DNA of 64,000 bases. Origin: Vulcanimicrobiota bacterium. Lineage in GTDB: Bacteria; Vulcanimicrobiota; Vulcanimicrobiia; Vulcanimicrobiales; Vulcanimicrobiaceae. Below are positions 8,857 to 16,297 of the stretch, in pieces; the stretch's first letter is position 1, and each line of letters starts with the position of its first letter. Made by a program: the position numbers and the translations under genes. The notes below the pieces were generated by a model. The model saw only the letters and a list, made by a program, of their open reading frames with translations. It did not search any database and was not told the DNA's origin. The stretch lies in NCBI GenBank assembly GCA_013036095.1, contig JAAXCW010000001.1, positions 411,181 to 475,180 of the forward strand, read 5' to 3'.

Positions 8857-10593
8857 GTGCTTAAAGACTTGAGTGACGAGGTTCTGCGAGAACTACGCGA
8901 TCACTTAGGCTTCGCTGGACTGATTCTCGCCTTTACGATAGCTACCGCCGCTTATGTGTGGCGCGACTGGGACCGCGTCAAGAACCTACCAGGAGTCTCG
9001 AGCGTCCTCTTTGTGCTGGCCACCTGGTGGAACCGCAAGTGGGGTCTAACGGCAAGTCTGTTCGTCGCAATCGACGAGGACTTTCCTCATGCTCCCTTTA
9101 TCACGATCTCGCTGCGAAACAATGCGCTACGTTCCAGAAGAGTCATCGGGGTCGAGTTTATCACCAAGGCTCAATGGAATATGCCCGATCCTTACCGCAG
9201 CGGAGTGGGAGCGCCCGTTGAAAAGTTTTTTCCCTCGAACGAGCGCTTCGTGGTTATTAGTCGCGAACCGAATTCCGTGGCTACCAAGTCACTCGAAATC
9301 AACGTTGCGCCAAGAAGCGAAGCTGAAACTACGTTCAGACTGCTGGCTAAACATGCACCCGCTCACGGCATCGGACTCTTTCCATATCATTTGGGCGTTA
9401 AGCTGTTACTGGGCAACGGCCGGCACATATCGCTTCCAGACGTGCTCGCAAGTTTACACGGAAGCCGGCCGTTAAGCGAATTGCAAGTGAGCGCACCCGA
9501 TCCTTTCGGGCAATCTCCGACGGATTTGCACCAGAGCGCCAACGAGGCATTGAGTAGAATCTATGCCGGGGCGATCTCCCCTCCGGAAATCAGGCGAATA
9601 CTTCAAGAAATGGTCGATCCAGGCGAGAGAAAAACGGTCGAGGGGCAAACTGGAAGTGGTCCCCGCGCTCACGATCCGGAACCGCGAAAGCCGGTCGAGC
9701 CGAGCACAAAAAGCACCGGGAGGCCTAGGATGTATGTTTGGTTACCCGCAACTCTCGTTGCAATCACAGTGGTTGCGCTCTCAATTGCCGCCGGAGAGTT
9801 CGAACGCAATACGCGCACCGTGCGCGCGCCCGCATTTCGCCCGGCGCCCGCTTCCAAGCCCATCAGGGGCCAGTTAGTCGCACACAGCCATCGAACGGAA
9901 AAACCCTCCAGCATTCGGCGCCGCGCGCTGTTGCACGGGGCCCCGGATGCTAATTCTCGCGCTACGATCCGCGCGCCAGTTTTCGAAACGCTCACGCCTG
10001 CTCACGCCGGGTTCACGTCGTCGCGGCGTCCAAAAAGCGCCACGTTGCGACAGCCGGCGCCTTCCGCCCAAGCGACTGCCGGCTTGCAGCGGGGTAGCGC
10101 CGCGCAGGGTTCGAGCGTAAGCCGTGCGATTTCAGCACCCAGCGGCGGGGTGGGTACGCCTGCCCAACTCTACGCGGCGATTGACAACTGGGAGCAACTA
10201 TCCACCTGGAGCGCCGTTTCGTATGACCCGACTTACGCGTGGACTCACGTGCGCTCCCAATACAGTCTTGACAACAAGGGTTGTTACTTCGTGTACACGG
10301 TGAAACAAGTCGACGCCAACCATGGCTCAACGCTGTTAACCCACCGAGTAATGGGCGACCTGAAGCCCGGCGTAATTCAGTCCTATGCGGACGCCACAAC
10401 GCTTCGATTGGCGGCGGCGGGTTCGGCGGAGCAGTTTAGCGAGAGCTTTGCACAACAGTGGCAGGACATCGACAGTTCGCCGACGCGGCCTACGTTGCGG
10501 GTCGACATTAAGTACCCCGAAGCCGGCGTGGCCTTACAGGCGGGCACCGATCTGTCGAAAATACTGCGGCTGTGTGCCGCCGGCGTGGAATAA
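8857..10593 (+). CDS. Two-domain membrane-anchored protein, unknown
   Basis: 578 residues starting at GTG 8857. Seen in order: a membrane helix at about residues 18-34 (FAGLILAFTIATAAYVW); a cytoplasmic-looking beta-rich domain to about 190; a charged linker; a second helix at about 292-310 (WLPATLVAITVVALSIAAG); a long Pro/Arg/Ala-rich linker (320-430); and a C-terminal folded domain with two Cys (GCYFVYTV, LRLCAAGVE). I do not recognise either domain. The topology puts both folded domains on opposite or tethered sides of the membrane. It lies between the DUF2188-like gene and the SIR2 gene in the accessory region. Confidence 0.6.
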   Translation: MLKDLSDEVLRELRDHLGFAGLILAFTIATAAYVWRDWDRVKNLPGVSSVLFVLATWWNRKWGLTASLFVAIDEDFPHAPFITISLRNNALRSRRVIGVEFITKAQWNMPDPYRSGVGAPVEKFFPSNERFVVISREPNSVATKSLEINVAPRSEAETTFRLLAKHAPAHGIGLFPYHLGVKLLLGNGRHISLPDVLASLHGSRPLSELQVSAPDPFGQSPTDLHQSANEALSRIYAGAISPPEIRRILQEMVDPGERKTVEGQTGSGPRAHDPEPRKPVEPSTKSTGRPRMYVWLPATLVAITVVALSIAAGEFERNTRTVRAPAFRPAPASKPIRGQLVAHSHRTEKPSSIRRRALLHGAPDANSRATIRAPVFETLTPAHAGFTSSRRPKSATLRQPAPSAQATAGLQRGSAAQGSSVSRAISAPSGGVGTPAQLYAAIDNWEQLSTWSAVSYDPTYAWTHVRSQYSLDNKGCYFVYTVKQVDANHGSTLLTHRVMGDLKPGVIQSYADATTLRLAAAGSAEQFSESFAQQWQDIDSSPTRPTLRVDIKYPEAGVALQAGTDLSKILRLCAAGVE

Positions 10594-10646
10594 CGAGACC
10601 GTCTTCGCAGCAGGCCATGCGCACCGAGTCACTCTCGGCCCCTTCA

Positions 10647-11825
10647 TTAGATATTCGCGCCAAACAGAAAATCGATCATTTGATCTCTCTGATGATCGTT
10701 TAACGGAAAACCAGTTCCGATTAAAAACATCCTTTTTTCCTGAATGACGAAATCTGATTGTCTGACCCGCTCCAAAAATTGGGCATATTCCGGCTGATAG
10801 GTAACCGAATGCGTTGCCGGAAGCAGCAACGCTCGCGATGTTTCGCCGCTGCTCAAGCTCTCGTCGTTTAGCTTGGTGACGTAAACTCCTCGAAAGTTAT
10901 CCCCATGGACGCGCCTAGACAAGAACACGGCTGCATTTATGTACGGATCGTTCCCGCCATAGCCTATGGACAGAAAACGAGGACATCTTAATAGGCCGTC
11001 TACCAGCCTCTGATGATACAGGCCGTAGGGTTCGAGAATCAGCTTTTCCGTTTTGCGAAGTCCTGAAAGCATCGGACCGTTAAACAGTATTTCTCCTGCT
11101 TGCGAAACGAACATAAGATCTTTTCTTGCTAAACGCTGCGGTTTAGCCTCGGCATTAGACGCAAAACGGCGAAGCTCGGGCATCACCTGAGCGTTCGACT
11201 CTGGTGGAGCAAACCGAATACTGCCGTGCAGGTGAAGTACTTCTAGGGGATGCTCGTGCAAGAATCCGGGGTAATCGACGCCGGCGGGATTCTGATCGGT
11301 AAAGCCGTCCCAAAACGTATCCACGCTACGTTCAATCGCGTCATCGTAATTGAGCGTTGCTATTCGCACGTTTGTGTGCTCGCGCAAGGGCCGTAAGAAC
11401 GCTGAGATTACTCCTTGCTTTTCCGGAGACGACTCGCTGATCTTCTCATCCAGAAAGTCGGCAACGTTTGCCATCATCTCGATGCCGAAGCGTTCCAAGG
11501 ACGTTTGTTCAAGCAAACGTTCCCACCGTCCACCGATGTCCATGAAGGCGTTGAAGGCGACCTTATGCGCATCAGGGAGCGTATATCCGAAGCGGCTCCT
11601 TCCCGCAGACAACATGGACTCGACTAGATGCAGCAGCGTTTCAAAGTTTGGTTTGTCATAATAGGCGTTGGCCATCTTCCAAAGGACATTGCCAATAGGG
11701 ACCTCATGATGGTCATCGCCACTGACACCGTACAAAGGAAGCGATCGAATGTGAGACGTGATTGCGTCTGTACCTGGCAGGTTGATTCCCTGAGAGAAGC
11801 CGGCTCCAAGAAGAACCGTCAGCAT
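10647..11825 (-). CDS. SIR2-family (SIR2_2-like) protein, putative NADase defence effector
   Basis: 392 residues with SIR2-like NAD-binding features. The N-terminal MLTVLLGAGFSQGINLPG matches the GAG-S nucleotide loop. TLNYDDAIE (about residues 150-158) and LHLHGSIRF (about 197-205) supply the Asn and His seen as catalytic in SIR2-type NADases, and FLSIGYGGNDPYI fits the C-terminal Rossmann part. Bacterial SIR2_2 proteins such as ThsA-type effectors deplete NAD during phage infection; that role here is inferred from fold and location. It is downstream of an XRE repressor-like gene (28 bp gap), a common effector-regulator arrangement. No second toxin domain is evident. It could instead be a nucleotide-processing enzyme. 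Confidence 0.78.
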   Translation of the reverse strand: MLTVLLGAGFSQGINLPGTDAITSHIRSLPLYGVSGDDHHEVPIGNVLWKMANAYYDKPNFETLLHLVESMLSAGRSRFGYTLPDAHKVAFNAFMDIGGRWERLLEQTSLERFGIEMMANVADFLDEKISESSPEKQGVISAFLRPLREHTNVRIATLNYDDAIERSVDTFWDGFTDQNPAGVDYPGFLHEHPLEVLHLHGSIRFAPPESNAQVMPELRRFASNAEAKPQRLARKDLMFVSQAGEILFNGPMLSGLRKTEKLILEPYGLYHQRLVDGLLRCPRFLSIGYGGNDPYINAAVFLSRRVHGDNFRGVYVTKLNDESLSSGETSRALLLPATHSVTYQPEYAQFLERVRQSDFVIQEKRMFLIGTGFPLNDHQRDQMIDFLFGANI

Positions 11826-11853
11826 GGCCTACTCAGCCTCGGCCGCAACGAGA

Positions 11854-12228
11854 TTATTTGCGCCGCTTTAACGACGCTTGCGCTCGGCTCAAATCGTCCG
11901 CCGCCGCCTTCAACCGCTTTTGCGCTGCATCGATCGCCTGGGACACCTGAGCCCCTCGCGCTTTGGTATCGGCAGAAACCACGTCAGGTAGATCCAAAAG
12001 GCCAGCCTTAGACGCCAGTTCGTCGACCGATATGCCAAGCGCGGCGGCAAGGCGGCAGGCAGTGGAAAGCTGGATGCCCTGGCGTTCGTCCTTCTCAAGT
12101 CTTGTGAGCGTCCCCTGACTTAGGTTCGCGGCCCGGGCGAGCGCCGTGGCCTGCAAGCCGGCTCGTTCTCGGAGCGTTCGAAGCGCCCGCCCCAGCGTTT
12201 TAGGCATCCGTGGGTCGTTTGCCACCAC
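11854..12228 (-). CDS. XRE-family HTH transcriptional regulator
   Basis: 124 residues with a Cro/C1-type HTH at about 13-66 (LGRALRTLRERAGLQATALA then LSQGTLTRLEKDE). The C-terminal tail is helical (AAQKRLKAAADDLSRAQASLK) and may dimerise as a coiled coil. The frame opens with GTG GTG at 12228, and an ATG at 12207 is an equally good start. It precedes the SIR2 gene on the same strand, and two inverted repeats lie just upstream, so it probably autoregulates the pair. The name is certain at family level; targets are inferred. Confidence 0.85.
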   Translation of the reverse strand: MVANDPRMPKTLGRALRTLRERAGLQATALARAANLSQGTLTRLEKDERQGIQLSTACRLAAALGISVDELASKAGLLDLPDVVSADTKARGAQVSQAIDAAQKRLKAAADDLSRAQASLKRRK

Positions 12229-12267
12229 GCCGGCCGGTTATCCACTGCAAAAATCAAGCGCTGAAAA

Positions 12268-12291
12268 TTGCCAAATGACAAATCTTGGCAA
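12268..12291. promoter_or_regulatory. Perfect inverted repeat TTGCCAA-N10-TTGGCAA, candidate XRE operator
   Basis: TTGCCAA at 12268-12274 and its exact complement TTGGCAA at 12285-12291 are 17 bp apart centre to centre, somewhat under two helical turns. The repeat sits 40 bp upstream of the XRE gene start, as expected for an autoregulatory operator. It was found by eye; no promoter elements were assigned with confidence. Confidence 0.5.
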
Positions 12292-12337
12292 GTCGGTGCT
12301 GCAGGACCAGCGTGTCTTTGCCACGCCGCCACGCTGA

Positions 12338-12363
12338 CTTCCGATAAGTCTGCTTATTGGAAG
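12338..12363. promoter_or_regulatory. 11-bp inverted repeat in the XRE/small-ORF intergenic region
   Basis: CTTCCGATAAG (12338-12348) and CTTATTGGAAG (12353-12363) are complementary except one wobble position, with a 4-nt loop. It ends 9 bp before the GTG of the small plus-strand gene at 12373, so it could be an operator or an RNA hairpin masking that ribosome binding region. Confidence 0.4.
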
Positions 12364-12372
12364 TGAGGTACT

Positions 12373-12528
12373 GTGGTCAGTCCACATAAAGCCACTCCTT
12401 CAAAAAAAGTTTTAGCTAGAAAAGCCTCAGAGGCTCAGCCATTACGCCTCGGCGACAACGCCGAAGGCATGGCCATTCTCGCGATTTTGGACCGCATTTC
12501 GGCGACTCGCAAGGAAGGCAAAAAGTGA
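12373..12528 (+). CDS. Small basic protein, 51 aa, unknown
   Basis: A 51-codon frame from GTG 12373 to TGA 12526-12528. The N-terminal half is Lys/Ser-rich (HKATPSKKVLARKASEAQ) and the C-terminal half an amphipathic helix (GMAILAILDRISATRKEGKK). GAGG at 12365-12368 could act as a close Shine-Dalgarno site. It runs divergently from the XRE-SIR2 pair and converges on the winged-helix gene at 12533 with 4 bp between stops. It could be an antitoxin-like or DNA-associated peptide, but no homologue is recalled. Support comes from a plausible amino-acid composition and position only. Confidence 0.4.
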   Translation: MVSPHKATPSKKVLARKASEAQPLRLGDNAEGMAILAILDRISATRKEGKK

Positions 12529-12532
12529 AGAC

Positions 12533-12928
12533 TCATGTCTTCCGCCCTTCTGCCGGCTGCGCGCGCCTGCGCGCTGATTGGAACGTTTCGGGAATGAGCC
12601 GCCGCGCGGACGCGACGATCTCGTACAAAAAGGCGAGGTCCGAGAACTGCAGCTGCGGCCGGATCCGCTCGAACAGTTCGTCGAGGTACCGGTCGTCCTC
12701 GCGATCGACCTCCGGAGTTTTGTCAGCGACCGTCGATGCGCGGTACTTCCCGTGCTCGAGGCGCTTGAGGCTGCCCTCGCGGGTCAGCCGGGTCAGCGCG
12801 AAGGTGATCGACGAGCGGGTCTTTTCCGGCAGCGCCGTGACCAGCTCGCGGGCCGAAACCGTTCGGCCCGCCGCTTTTACGTACTCGTACACCAGTTGCG
12901 TAACCGATTTGACGCCTTCAGACTCCAT
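12533..12928 (-). CDS. Winged-helix-like DNA-binding protein
   Basis: 131 residues. The first 70 form a helix-turn-helix/winged-helix pattern: QLVYEYVKAAGRTVSARELV, TRSSITFALTRLTREGSLKR, then LEHGKYRAS as the wing. A charged helix and a second helical segment (DLAFLYEIVASARRLIPE) follow. The ATG at 12928 has GGGAGAG about 4 nt upstream and is preferred to the in-frame ATG at 12946. It is divergent from the serine recombinase gene across 78 bp, where GTCAAT and ATTGAC form a small inverted repeat, so it may control recombinase expression. That link is inference. Confidence 0.6.
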   Translation of the reverse strand: MESEGVKSVTQLVYEYVKAAGRTVSARELVTALPEKTRSSITFALTRLTREGSLKRLEHGKYRASTVADKTPEVDREDDRYLDELFERIRPQLQFSDLAFLYEIVASARRLIPETFQSARRRAQPAEGRKT

Positions 12929-13006
12929 GTCTCTCCCGGTTGTCAATCAGCAACTACTAGGAATTGACGATTGGCAAGTTCAATCCTCGCTGTCCGGTAA
13001 TCGTCT

Positions 13007-14542
13007 ATGAAGGCAACAGCGAAGAAAAGGGCCCCGGTTACGTCCAGCGCATGGGCGCTGCTCGTGGTCTCCGACTCAGGCCAAGCCGAGACGCTACCCA
13101 ACCAAGAGGCGTGGGCGCGCGAAGCGGCCGCCAAAAACGGCTGGACGATCACGCGCTATTTCTCGGGCGTGTCGACCGGGAAGTACGGAACGCGCGCGCT
13201 CGCGTCGAGGATGATCACCGAACTTGAAGAGATGCCGGCGGAGTCGCGACCTCAGCGCGTGCTCATGATCAGGCTCGAGCGCTTAGGCCGCGGCAACGGC
13301 CTCGAAGCTATGGAATCATTCTTGCGCATTCGGAAGCTGGGGATCATCGTGCACACCCGTCTGGACGGCGACGTCGGGTACGAAAAAGCGTCCGAACTCT
13401 TGATGCCGGTGCTGAGGTTCTTCATTGGCGGGATGGAGAACGAGGTGCGCCGCGACAAGCTTCACGCGACGTACGCTCGGCGGCGCGAAGGCAACAAATC
13501 CGATCCGACGATCGCACTAAGTAACCGCCCTCCGTACGGATTGCAGTTCACCAATGGCAAATATGCAGAACAGCTTCCGGAAGCTGCCACCGTTCGCCAG
13601 ATTTACGATCTAAAGATTCAGGGATACGGCGGTCATCTAATCGCCAAACGCATTGGCGCGACGGCGCCGCCGATGACGCTCAAAGACGGCCGCGCCGTGC
13701 CGCAAGTCTGGACTGCTGATCGCGTGCATAAGATCATCGCCAAGGTGACCTACCGGGGAACGCTGGTCGATGACGCGACATGGCTGCGCGCCCAGCAGTA
13801 CCTGCGCGAGATGCGCTGTAAATCGCGGCGTTTCGACTACCCGCTGGGCGGCGCACTGCAGTGCGAGTGTGGCTATGTGCTTATCGGACATGCCGGCGCA
13901 GCCCGCGGGGAAGGCCGCTGGCGCAACTACCACTGTTCGCATCTAGAAAACCACGGCGGGCATTCCCGCTCCCACCCTATCGCCAAAATCGACGCGCAGT
14001 TCGTCGAATTACTGCAGCGGCTCTCCGCCGACGACGCGCTTCTCGAACGCTACGTCACCACGCAAACGCACGGGCCGAGCCGCAAAAGCCTCACGGCCAA
14101 ACTGAATGCGCGCATCCGCGAGCTTGATGCGATGGAGTCGCGCAAACGCAAAATTTTCGATGCCTTCGAGAGCGGAACGATATCTAACGAAGATCTGCGC
14201 TGGAGGCTAACCGACCTTCGCGACTCGGAGCTGAATCTCGCCAGCGTCATCGCCTCTATCGAAAGCCAGCTAGCAGCAGACGAGTCTCGTAGCGTCAGCG
14301 TGGCACATGCTCGTGAACTCATCCGCAGTGCGGCGGAACTATGGAGTGCGGCTGAAATAGAGGACCGGCGCGCGGTCGCAAAAGCAGTCTCGGTCGCGTG
14401 CGGTGGCTTATTCGTAACCTTCAAAGGAGAGCTCGTCGTGGGAACCAGAGCGGTCAGCGTACCGGCGACGGTGGGTGAGAAGAAAGGCTATCGGCGCGTT
14501 ACTCCATTCCCCCTAGATGGACAACGTGCGGGGCCTAGGTAA
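13007..14542 (+). CDS. Large serine recombinase (phiC31-type integrase)
   Basis: 511 residues in the usual order: an N-terminal resolvase catalytic domain (about 1-160) with RLERLGRG matching the active-site Arg cluster; a recombinase domain beginning at PPYGLQFTNGKYAEQ (about 180-290); a zinc-ribbon region with CECGYV and YHCSH (about 285-320); and a long coiled-coil C-terminus. The region aligned with the catalytic Ser reads LVVSDSGQAETL, where the normally invariant Arg two residues before Ser (ARVS) is Val, so activity is doubtful. Such enzymes often integrate into protein genes, including Mg-chelatase/comM genes, which fits the truncated comM at 5301. The gene is 7.7 kb from that junction, not adjacent as expected for a simple element. 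Confidence 0.88.
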   Translation: MKATAKKRAPVTSSAWALLVVSDSGQAETLPNQEAWAREAAAKNGWTITRYFSGVSTGKYGTRALASRMITELEEMPAESRPQRVLMIRLERLGRGNGLEAMESFLRIRKLGIIVHTRLDGDVGYEKASELLMPVLRFFIGGMENEVRRDKLHATYARRREGNKSDPTIALSNRPPYGLQFTNGKYAEQLPEAATVRQIYDLKIQGYGGHLIAKRIGATAPPMTLKDGRAVPQVWTADRVHKIIAKVTYRGTLVDDATWLRAQQYLREMRCKSRRFDYPLGGALQCECGYVLIGHAGAARGEGRWRNYHCSHLENHGGHSRSHPIAKIDAQFVELLQRLSADDALLERYVTTQTHGPSRKSLTAKLNARIRELDAMESRKRKIFDAFESGTISNEDLRWRLTDLRDSELNLASVIASIESQLAADESRSVSVAHARELIRSAAELWSAAEIEDRRAVAKAVSVACGGLFVTFKGELVVGTRAVSVPATVGEKKGYRRVTPFPLDGQRAGPR

Positions 14543-14563
14543 TTGGGACGTAGAGTAATGCTG

Positions 14564-15208
14564 CTACACTTCCTCACCTAAAGAACGAGCCCCGTCCCCA
14601 AAGTCTTTCCATTCTTCATTACCTATCAGCGTCGATCGGATCATTTCGATTTTTTCGCATCCGGAAATCGAGCCGAGAACATCTTTGACGGTTTCGAAGA
14701 CGCCGGGGTGGACCCAAGGACCCAAAGTCACTTTTTTAATGCTCGACATCGGAATGGGCAAATCAAGCGTCGACTTAGTTCCGTTCGATCCGTAAACGAT
14801 TCGAAACTCGCGTTCATCTTCAAAACCAAGCCGCTTCAAAAAAGGCAACTGACTGACAGGAGGGTGGTCCGCTTCGCGAACCGCCTTAAGAGGTATGTAA
14901 CGGACAGTCTTGGCTTTGACGCGAGGATGGCTCCGGACAGCCTTGAGAAGCGAGCTGCGGTCGAATGTAATACAGACTCCGCTTGGGCCATTGGCAAAGA
15001 CGCGCCAGTGATGATACCGTTCGCCACGTTGAGTGAAGCAGACGGCTAGAACTGATTTCAGGTTCTTCGCTTCTTTATATACGGTCAGGTAGTGCGTGTC
15101 GTTGCCATCGTCCCACATTGACGGGTCGATTAACGTGATGGCGCGCTTCTTGAGGACGTATATCAATGAGGTCAAGTCGCAATAGCGGCGAAGATAAGAT
15201 TTGGACAT
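14564..15208 (-). CDS. DUF2971-family protein
   Basis: 214 residues resembling DUF2971. It has an N-terminal LTSLIYVLKKRAITLIDPSM segment, then DPSMWDDGNDTHYL, VLAVCFTQRGERYHHWRVFA and GVCITFDRSSL, the Trp-containing core that recurs in this family. It ends in FEDEREFRIVY, another typical block. DUF2971 proteins are common in defence islands and near restriction systems, but their biochemical role is not settled. The gene is convergent with the recombinase gene (21 bp between stops). Confidence 0.72.
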   Translation of the reverse strand: MSKSYLRRYCDLTSLIYVLKKRAITLIDPSMWDDGNDTHYLTVYKEAKNLKSVLAVCFTQRGERYHHWRVFANGPSGVCITFDRSSLLKAVRSHPRVKAKTVRYIPLKAVREADHPPVSQLPFLKRLGFEDEREFRIVYGSNGTKSTLDLPIPMSSIKKVTLGPWVHPGVFETVKDVLGSISGCEKIEMIRSTLIGNEEWKDFGDGARSLGEEV

Positions 15209-15420
15209 TGCCTACTCCAATAGAGAAACTGCAAGGATTCGGGTTCGGTCCTAACTATCAAGTGATTACCCTAGAAGAACATCGGGTTCGCGTAAGAAAC
15301 TCACGGCGCACGAAAATTGGTTCAACAGGGAAACATCGCACCGAAAGCCGCACCGGCGCACGCTACCAAGAAACCAAATCGCAGGAAATTAGCCTTCGGC
15401 GTTCGCATAAACACCCGGCC

Positions 15421-15912
15421 ATGAAGAAACGCCGCGATCAAAACTTGGCCCGCAAAAATCAAAAACCTACCAAGGCTGCAAGAAGTGAACGCTGGGCGTC
15501 AACCAAATTCTCCAGGCAGCTTTCCGGCCGCCGCTCGCGCGACACTACGCCCGAAATCACACTGCGCCGCGCACTTTACGCCGCTGGCTTCCGTTTCCGA
15601 ATACATTATAAAATCGGAAGGCGGTTAACGGCTGATATTATGCTTCCCAAATACCACGTCGCAATCATGGTAGACGGTTGCTTTTGGCACTCGCACTTCT
15701 GCCCAAGAGGCCGCCGCACCAAGCCGATCACCGGCCCGAATGCGGGCGCCTGGCTAAAAAAATTCGCTCGCGTAAAGGAGAGGGAGGCGGAGGCCGCCAG
15801 CGGCCTGAGCGGGATGGGCTATCGCGTCGTACGCATATGGGAATGCGAGATCACTCAGGACCTCCCATCGGCGCTCTACCGGGCCACCGAGTTCGCCCGC
15901 TTGCATTGCTAA
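15421..15912 (+). CDS. vsr: Very short patch repair (Vsr) endonuclease
   Basis: Nicks DNA at T:G mismatches left by deamination of 5-methylcytosine, starting very short patch repair next to Dcm-type methylation. Family motifs in order: RSRDTTPEITLRRAL, FRFRIHYKIGRRLTADIMLP (catalytic Asp in ADI), VAIMVDGCFWHSHFCP (metal-site Cys/His) and VVRIWECE. From ATG 15421 it is 163 residues against about 135-150 for the family. The open frame extends upstream to 15166, overlapping the DUF2971 gene, so a longer protein cannot be excluded. It converges on the GHKL ATPase and methyltransferase genes, a known neighbourhood for Vsr. Confidence 0.9.
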   Translation: MKKRRDQNLARKNQKPTKAARSERWASTKFSRQLSGRRSRDTTPEITLRRALYAAGFRFRIHYKIGRRLTADIMLPKYHVAIMVDGCFWHSHFCPRGRRTKPITGPNAGAWLKKFARVKEREAEAASGLSGMGYRVVRIWECEITQDLPSALYRATEFARLHC

Positions 15913-16000
15913 GCAATATAACCAAGGCGGGATAAACTCCCGGCCCGGGCCCATCAGGGTTCGAACCGGCCGACCTATACTCCTACTACTTTCCGGCTCG

Positions 16001-16051
16001 AATTGCGCCGGCGCGCTATTTTAACGCCGGCGCTACCGCCGCGGCGCAATT
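16001..16051. repeat. Nested perfect inverted repeats
   Basis: The outer arms AATTGCGCCG (16001-16010) and CGGCGCAATT (16042-16051) are exact complements. Inside them GCGCCGGCG (16005-16013) pairs exactly with CGCCGGCGC (16025-16033) around an AT-rich loop. The structure abuts an extended -10 promoter and lies between the vsr and GHKL genes. It could be a recombination site, an operator or part of a structured RNA. Confidence 0.5.
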
Positions 16052-16052
16052 A

Positions 16053-16061
16053 TGCTATACT
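16053..16061 (+). promoter_or_regulatory. Extended -10 promoter element
   Basis: TGCTATACT provides an extended TG motif and a TATACT -10 box. No good -35 is seen at the right distance, which is tolerable with an extended -10. Transcription would begin near 16068 and enter a gene-free stretch ending in a terminator at 16213-16240. Confidence 0.4.
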
Positions 16062-16100
16062 GGGCAGGTGAGCTCTGGCAGCAGCGCCTGGGCTCCTAAA

Positions 16101-16130
16101 AACCGGAGCCGCGGCTTGGCGGCTCCGGTT
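16101..16130 (-). terminator. Rho-independent terminator for the dcm-GHKL operon
   Basis: AACCGGAGCCGC and GCGGCTCCGGTT form a perfect 12-bp stem with a 6-nt loop. Read on the minus strand, the stem runs into TTTTTAG. It lies 168 bp beyond the stop of the GHKL ATPase gene. On the plus strand it is instead an internal hairpin of the candidate small transcript. Confidence 0.55.
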
Positions 16131-16212
16131 AAGAACGAAAGGCAGGTGAGAGTTCACAGTGCTCAGGCTTAAACACCGTCGCTGGCGCAGCAAACCCAAA
16201 ACGCCACGCTCC

Positions 16213-16240
16213 GCCCCGGCTCTCGCCGGGGCTTCTTCTT
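16213..16240 (+). terminator. Rho-independent terminator
   Basis: GCCCCGGC and GCCGGGGC form an 8-bp stem around TCTC, followed by the T-rich tail TTCTTCTT. It is suited to ending plus-strand transcription from vsr or from the candidate small RNA. Confidence 0.6.
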
Positions 16241-16297
16241 AATTACCATCTTGGCGCGCCGCGCGCAAGGGCAAAACCCACGCCCGGCGCTTTCCGA

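Larger units (their letters stand above)
16068..16240 (+). ncRNA. Candidate small RNA or leader-peptide transcript
   Basis: This gene-free stretch has a promoter-like start, a perfect 12-bp hairpin (16101-16130), a repeated GGCAGGTGAG (16063 and 16141 regions) and a terminator-like hairpin at its end. It also holds a 27-codon frame from GTG 16159 to TAA 16242 encoding a very basic peptide (LKHRRWRSKPKTPRS), preceded by AGGTGAGAG. Whether RNA or peptide is the product cannot be decided. No Rfam family was recognised. Confidence 0.3.

Noticed and set aside
12525..13010. Plus-strand reading frame antisense to the winged-helix gene
   Set aside because: Its product is Ser/Arg-rich low-complexity sequence typical of an antisense shadow. 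The minus-strand frame has a coherent HTH and a ribosome site.
15947..15976. T-arm-like sequence (GGTTCGAACC on the minus strand followed by GGGCCC), resembling a tRNA 3' end or att core
   Set aside because: The 5-bp T stem does not pair, and no acceptor, D or anticodon arm can be folded around it. At most it is a degenerate tRNA remnant, so no tRNA is called.
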